DNA of 64,000 bases. It comes from Devosia sediminis (GTDB taxonomy: Bacteria; Pseudomonadota; Alphaproteobacteria; Rhizobiales; Devosiaceae). The notes beneath the pieces were generated by a model that was given only the letters and a program-made list of their open reading frames with translations, had not been told where the DNA came from and searched no databases. Below are positions 60,704 to 64,000 of this stretch, piece by piece. The translations under genes and the position numbers were made by a program. Where the stretch lies: assembly GCF_016411825.1 (NCBI RefSeq), contig NZ_JAEKMH010000006.1, positions 1 through 64,000 on the forward strand, written 5' to 3'. Within the stretch, counting starts at the first letter, position 1; each line of letters opens with the position of its first letter.

Positions 60704-61948
60704 TCAATCCTGTTCATCATTGGACTCCTGGCCCCAACTCGGGAATTTCGCACCCGCATAGCGCGCCGCCGCCAGACCCGCCGCCCTACCCGTCGCGAGA
60801 CACGCCGTCAGCAGGTAACCCCCTGTTGGCGCTTCCCAATCCAACATCTCCCCACAGACAAAAGTGCCCGGCAAAGCCCTGAGCATAAAGTCATCCGTCA
60901 CCCCTTCCCACGCCACCCCGCCGGCCACCGAGATCGCCTTCCCGATCGGTCGGGGGGGCAGAACAGGCAGCGGTAGCGCCTTGATATATAGAGCAATTTC
61001 ATCTGGAGGCCGGCTGGAAATATCGGGCACAAGCTCGCGCAGCAGCGCCAGCTTCACTCCATCGAGCCCTGTCGCCTTGCGCAGCCGGTTGGAAAAACTC
61101 GCCTTGGCCGGCTGTCGCGCAAGATCCCGCGCCAGCTTTTCCGCCGTCCGCCCCGGTGCCAGATCCAGCGTCAACACGGCGCGTCCCGCGGCTTCGAGCC
61201 GGTCCCGCAGCGACGCCGCATGGGCATAGACAAGGCTGCCCTCGATACCATCCCGGCTCACCACGAATTCGCCCTGGATGGAGCCGGCATCACTGCTGGC
61301 AACCACGGACTTGACCGGTTCGCCAGCGAAACGCTCGATAAAAGGCGGGCTCCAGGCCACTTCGAAACCGCAATTGGCGGGCCGGAAGGGCGCAACCAAA
61401 ACATCGCGTTCGGCCAGCCACGGCACCCAGGCCGCGTCCGAACCCAGTTCTGGCCAGCTCGCCCCGCCAAGCGCCAGCACCACGGCATCGAAGCGCTCGC
61501 AGCTCTGTCCATTGGGCGTATCGAACGCCAAGCTATCGCCGTCAAACCCGATCCAGCGGTGACGCGTCTCGAGCACAACGCCCCGCTCGGCCAGCCGCCC
61601 GAGCCAGGCACGCAGCAGCGGCGAAGCCTTCATCGCCTTGGGAAACACCCGGCCAGACGACCCGACAAAAGTCTCGACGCCGAGCCCCGTGCACCAGTCG
61701 CGGACCGTCTGGGCTGGAAACGCGTCGAGCGCCGCCTGCAGCCGCGCCCGTGCGCCCCCGTAGCGGGCATCGAACGAGGCACCATCCTCGGCATGGGTGA
61801 TGTTGAGGCCGGATTTGCCAGCCATCAGCAGCTTTCGACCCGCCGTGGGCATGGCCTCAAACACCGTTACGGCCACGCCCTGCGCCGACGCCGCCTCGGC
61901 CGCCATCAGCCCTGCCGGCCCACCCCCGATGATCGCGATACGCGCCAT
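60704..61948 (-). CDS. HI0933-family flavoprotein (TIGR03862)
   Basis: A 414-residue flavoprotein of the BaiN/HI0933 family. The FAD motif is IAIIGGGPAGLMAAE, and other marks are GKSGLNITHAE, SSGRVFPKAMKASPLL and the final CGEMLDWEAPTGGYLLT. Members are NAD(P)H- and FAD-dependent oxidoreductases of unclear substrate. I chose the start MARIAIIGGG at 61948, since upstream codons do not match. It is divergent from the HD-GYP gene, with about 138 bp between. Confidence 0.93.
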   Translation of the reverse strand: MARIAIIGGGPAGLMAAEAASAQGVAVTVFEAMPTAGRKLLMAGKSGLNITHAEDGASFDARYGGARARLQAALDAFPAQTVRDWCTGLGVETFVGSSGRVFPKAMKASPLLRAWLGRLAERGVVLETRHRWIGFDGDSLAFDTPNGQSCERFDAVVLALGGASWPELGSDAAWVPWLAERDVLVAPFRPANCGFEVAWSPPFIERFAGEPVKSVVASSDAGSIQGEFVVSRDGIEGSLVYAHAASLRDRLEAAGRAVLTLDLAPGRTAEKLARDLARQPAKASFSNRLRKATGLDGVKLALLRELVPDISSRPPDEIALYIKALPLPVLPPRPIGKAISVAGGVAWEGVTDDFMLRALPGTFVCGEMLDWEAPTGGYLLTACLATGRAAGLAAARYAGAKFPSWGQESNDEQD

Positions 61949-62086
61949 GCCCGCTCCAAACTCGTCCACCACCGAATAACCCAAGCCACCCGCTCCCGGC
62001 AAACACTTGGCCGGCCTCAATTCCCGTTAAGTTTAGCCTAAGGGATGACTGCGTATGATTGCCGCGTTTCTGGCGGGGGCCCGACG

Positions 62087-63136
62087 ATGCGTTTGCTTGT
62101 TGTCGACGATAGCCGGTCTAGTCTGGCGCTGATCGGCAGCATCGTCAAAGAAGCTGTGATGGGCGAGGTAGAACTGTGCCTCAACCCGCTTGAGGCCCTC
62201 GAAAAATGCCATGAGCAGCAGTTTGATCTGCTCATCGTCGACCACATCATGCCGGAAATGGACGGCGTGGCCTTTACGGCCGCACTCCGCTCGCGCCCCG
62301 CCTATCGCATCGTGCCCATCATCATGGTCACTTCCGACGCGAACAAGGCCGTACGCATCGAGGCCATCAAGGCCGGAGCCACCGATTTCCTGCAAAAGCC
62401 CTTCGACCCGATCGAACTGCAGGCGCGGGTCTCCAATCTTCTGGCGCTGCGCCAGGCGCAAGTGGAACTCGCTGACCGCGCCCAGTGGCTTAGCCGCGAA
62501 GTCGAGCGCGCCACAGCACACCTTCTCGCCCGCGAAGAAGAGATCATCTATCGCCTCGCCCGCGCTATCGAATATCGCGACGGCGATACCGGCGAGCATG
62601 TCTCGCGCGTCGCCCAGATCAGCCAGCTGATCGGCGAAGGCATTGGCCTCTCGCCCGAGCGCTGCCGCATGATCTACCTGGCCGCGCCCCTCCACGATAT
62701 CGGGAAGATCGGCATTGCCGACGCCATTCTCTCCAAGCCGGGCAAGCTCACGCCGGAGGAAATGGCCATCATGCGCGAGCATGTGACCATCGGCGCGCGC
62801 ATCCTCGAACGCGGCGGCTCCGACCTCATCCGAACCGCCGAACTGATCGCCCAGAGCCACCACGAGAAGTGGGACGGCACCGGCTATCCCGATCGCCTCT
62901 CGGGCACCGACATCCCGGTCGAGGCGCGCATCGTCGCCCTGGCCGACGTCTTTGACGCCCTCTGCTCCGAGCGTCCCTACAAGTCGGCCTGGCCCATCGA
63001 AAAGGCCTATGCGGAAATCATCCGCTGCAGTGGCACGCATTTCGATCCGGCATGCGTAGCCGCTTTCCGCGCCAAATGGCCGGACATCTGCGCCGCCATC
63101 GAGCCGCTCGAACCTGCCAAGGCCGCTGGCTTCTGA
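62087..63136 (+). CDS. response regulator with HD-GYP phosphodiesterase output
   Basis: A 349-residue regulator. The receiver domain has LLVVDDSRSS and the phosphoacceptor in LLIVDHIMPEMDG, with Lys in LQKPFDP. The HD-GYP domain has LHDIGKIGIADAIL and HHEKWDGTGYPDRLSG, both catalytic signatures of cyclic di-GMP hydrolysis. It would lower cyclic di-GMP when phosphorylated, the opposite activity to the diguanylate cyclase at 22981. No kinase lies beside it. The ATG at 62087 fits the family; 62045 would add 14 codons. Confidence 0.94.
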   Translation: MRLLVVDDSRSSLALIGSIVKEAVMGEVELCLNPLEALEKCHEQQFDLLIVDHIMPEMDGVAFTAALRSRPAYRIVPIIMVTSDANKAVRIEAIKAGATDFLQKPFDPIELQARVSNLLALRQAQVELADRAQWLSREVERATAHLLAREEEIIYRLARAIEYRDGDTGEHVSRVAQISQLIGEGIGLSPERCRMIYLAAPLHDIGKIGIADAILSKPGKLTPEEMAIMREHVTIGARILERGGSDLIRTAELIAQSHHEKWDGTGYPDRLSGTDIPVEARIVALADVFDALCSERPYKSAWPIEKAYAEIIRCSGTHFDPACVAAFRAKWPDICAAIEPLEPAKAAGF

Positions 63137-63595
63137 ACGTTCATTATTACCTGAACAGGTGAGCCACCGCCCTTGCCGGGCGAATGGCTTGGCACGTCCG
63201 GCCGCGATCGCGCGCCCGCGAAGCCAGTGAATCAAAATCTATACTGACTCCAATTCTTCGCACTCGACTCTGAATCGAGCGCGATCGATTCACTGTGATT
63301 CACGTTGGATTCGGATTGATTCAAGAAGAGACAGTACAAACACTTTGATTAAAATGATTATTAGCTGAAGTAATAACTATGAAGCTCGGAGATTTTTTCA
63401 AGGATTTTTCAAGGGTAACTAATAGTTAAGCGGAAGGTGTAAGTATAACATTCAAGCCGGATGGGAATACGGCGGACAACCGGTATTAATAAAACAGCGA
63501 GACTTAGCGGCCCCAGTCCAATCGCCTACCGATTTCCCTAGTATCTTTTTGCGGTAGAGAGACAGAATGTCATCCTCGAATAACTTCGTCCGGTC
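63137..63595. other. AT-rich gap before the chemotaxis operon
   Basis: A 459-bp gap with no supported gene and unusually low GC for this window. It carries eight GANTC sites in 94 bp (63229-63322), several TTAA and ATTA-rich patches downstream (63344-63500), and it leads into the STAS gene. It looks like a regulatory region. A 158-codon minus-strand frame (63452-63928) is antisense to the STAS gene and rejected. Confidence 0.7.
63229..63322. promoter_or_regulatory. cluster of eight GANTC methylation sites
   Basis: GANTC sites begin at 63229, 63246, 63266, 63272, 63287, 63297, 63308 and 63318. About one such site per 300 bp is expected from the composition. GANTC is the target of the alphaproteobacterial cell-cycle methylase CcrM and is read by GcrA. 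The later spacings of about 10-11 bp put sites on one face of the helix. Confidence 0.85.
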
Positions 63596-63608
63596 ATGGC
63601 CATGACCG
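63591..63608. promoter_or_regulatory. 18-bp palindrome at the STAS gene start
   Basis: CGGTCATGGCCATGACCG is a perfect palindrome that contains both candidate start codons of the STAS gene (63596 and 63602). It could hide the start in an RNA hairpin or bind a protein. Confidence 0.7.
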
Positions 63609-63931
63609 AAGAACGTACCTACACGCTCGTCCTCTCGGGCGACGCCGGCATCAAGTCCGCCAAGGAAGTGGCGGGCGCATTGACCGAAGCCATCGACAAG
63701 CACGCCCGCATCGAGGTCGACACGCAGACCCTGTCCGGCGCCGACGTCACCACCGTGCAGACATTGTTGTCGGCTCGCGCCTCCGCCCATGCCCGAGCAA
63801 AGCACCTGACGCTGCTCGCGCCCCTTGGCGGCCCCTTGCAAGCCGTTCTGGACGCCGCCGGCTTCCTTTCTTCCGATCAGGAGCATGTCGGCTTCTGGTC
63901 CGCCCTTTCCGACCAGCCAGCAGGACACTGA
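63596..63931 (+). CDS. STAS-domain protein of the chemotaxis operon
   Basis: A 111-residue STAS-domain protein, with a core such as HARIEVDTQTLSGADVTTVQ and HLTLLAPLGGPLQAVLDAAG. In alphaproteobacterial chemotaxis clusters a small STAS protein is often the first gene before cheY and cheA. The start is either 63596 or 63602; both lie inside a palindrome. No obvious Shine-Dalgarno precedes it. A cheY-like gene starts 3 nt after its stop. Confidence 0.85.
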   Translation: MAMTEERTYTLVLSGDAGIKSAKEVAGALTEAIDKHARIEVDTQTLSGADVTTVQTLLSARASAHARAKHLTLLAPLGGPLQAVLDAAGFLSSDQEHVGFWSALSDQPAGH

Positions 63932-63933
63932 GC

Positions 63934-64000
63934 ATGACCAAGACCATCCTCACGATCGACGATTCCGCCTCCATCCGCCAGATGGTGGCCATGACCCTGA
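63934..64000 (+). CDS. CheY-like response regulator, truncated by the window
   Basis: Only the first 22 codons are visible: MTKTILTIDDSASIRQMVAM and two more. The acidic pocket DDSASIRQMV is the CheY opening, so a single-domain chemotaxis response regulator is likely. It begins 3 nt after the STAS stop on the same strand and continues beyond the right edge. Confidence 0.85.
   Translation, partial: MTKTILTIDDSASIRQMVAMTL

Overview
The window reads as a high-GC alphaproteobacterial chromosome segment, most likely Hyphomicrobiales (Rhizobiales) and plausibly a Devosia-like organism. The reasons are the zapA/DUF4164 pair, the co-transcribed ruvCAB-ybgC-tolQRAB set, rpmH-rnpA-yidC-engB, a 6S RNA beside 5-formyltetrahydrofolate cyclo-ligase, many ATGA/GTGA gene overlaps, and a dense cluster of GANTC (CcrM-type) sites. 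The genus is an inference from gene content; no species marker such as 16S rRNA is present.

Layout. Positions 1-4903 are accessory DNA: an 8-bp tandem repeat, a ParA-like ATPase with a small ribbon-helix-helix-like partner, two unrecognised genes in the opposite direction, and a large serine recombinase whose stop codon lies inside a tRNA-Arg gene (4874-4950). From 5 to 15 kb come an orphan histidine kinase, a disulfide-reductase-like flavoprotein lacking its redox cysteines, rpmH-rnpA-yidC-engB, a chemoreceptor, a glutamine amidotransferase, msrB and a fasciclin protein. From 15 to 28.5 kb, mostly on the minus strand, are tolB-A-R-Q, ybgC, a small helix-hairpin-helix protein, a Nudix hydrolase, ruvB-A-C, yebC, a YmdB-type phosphoesterase, 5-FCL with 6S RNA, a cation/proton antiporter and parDE. 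From 28.5 to 42.4 kb are zapA/DUF4164, tkt and gap, some small secreted or ligand-binding proteins, a MotA/MotB-like pair, an inositol monophosphatase, a Sel1 protein, thiE, class I aldolase and pgk. From 42.7 to 57 kb are pal, cpoB, tilS, an ECF sigma/anti-sigma pair, argB, a TauE-type exporter, tetR-MFS, ilvA, a secreted protein of unknown role, a HAD nucleotidase, an ABC exporter and arsC. From 57 to 64 kb are a SmtB-type ArsR repressor, an orphan FecCD permease, a 0.4-kb polypyrimidine tract, a His-rich zinc-type CDF exporter with an ArsR-like operator, a flavoprotein, an HD-GYP response regulator, the GANTC cluster, and the start of a chemotaxis operon (STAS protein, then truncated cheY).

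How the genes work together. Three functional sets dominate. Envelope and division: Tol-Pal-CpoB-YbgC, YidC, ZapA and the MotA/MotB-like pair. DNA repair and translation: RuvABC, RnpA, L34, TilS and EngB. Central carbon: Tkt, Gap, Pgk, Fba and SuhB-like phosphatase. Two classical clusters, tolB-pal and gap-pgk, are each broken. Both would be restored together if the 15.2-32.5 kb block were placed, inverted, in the pgk-pal interval. yidC-engB is likewise parted from argB. The best candidates for something undescribed are the ParA/RHH/two-unknown-gene module next to the recombinase, the G-quadruplex-prone tract between the FecCD and CDF genes, and the GANTC array before the chemotaxis genes.
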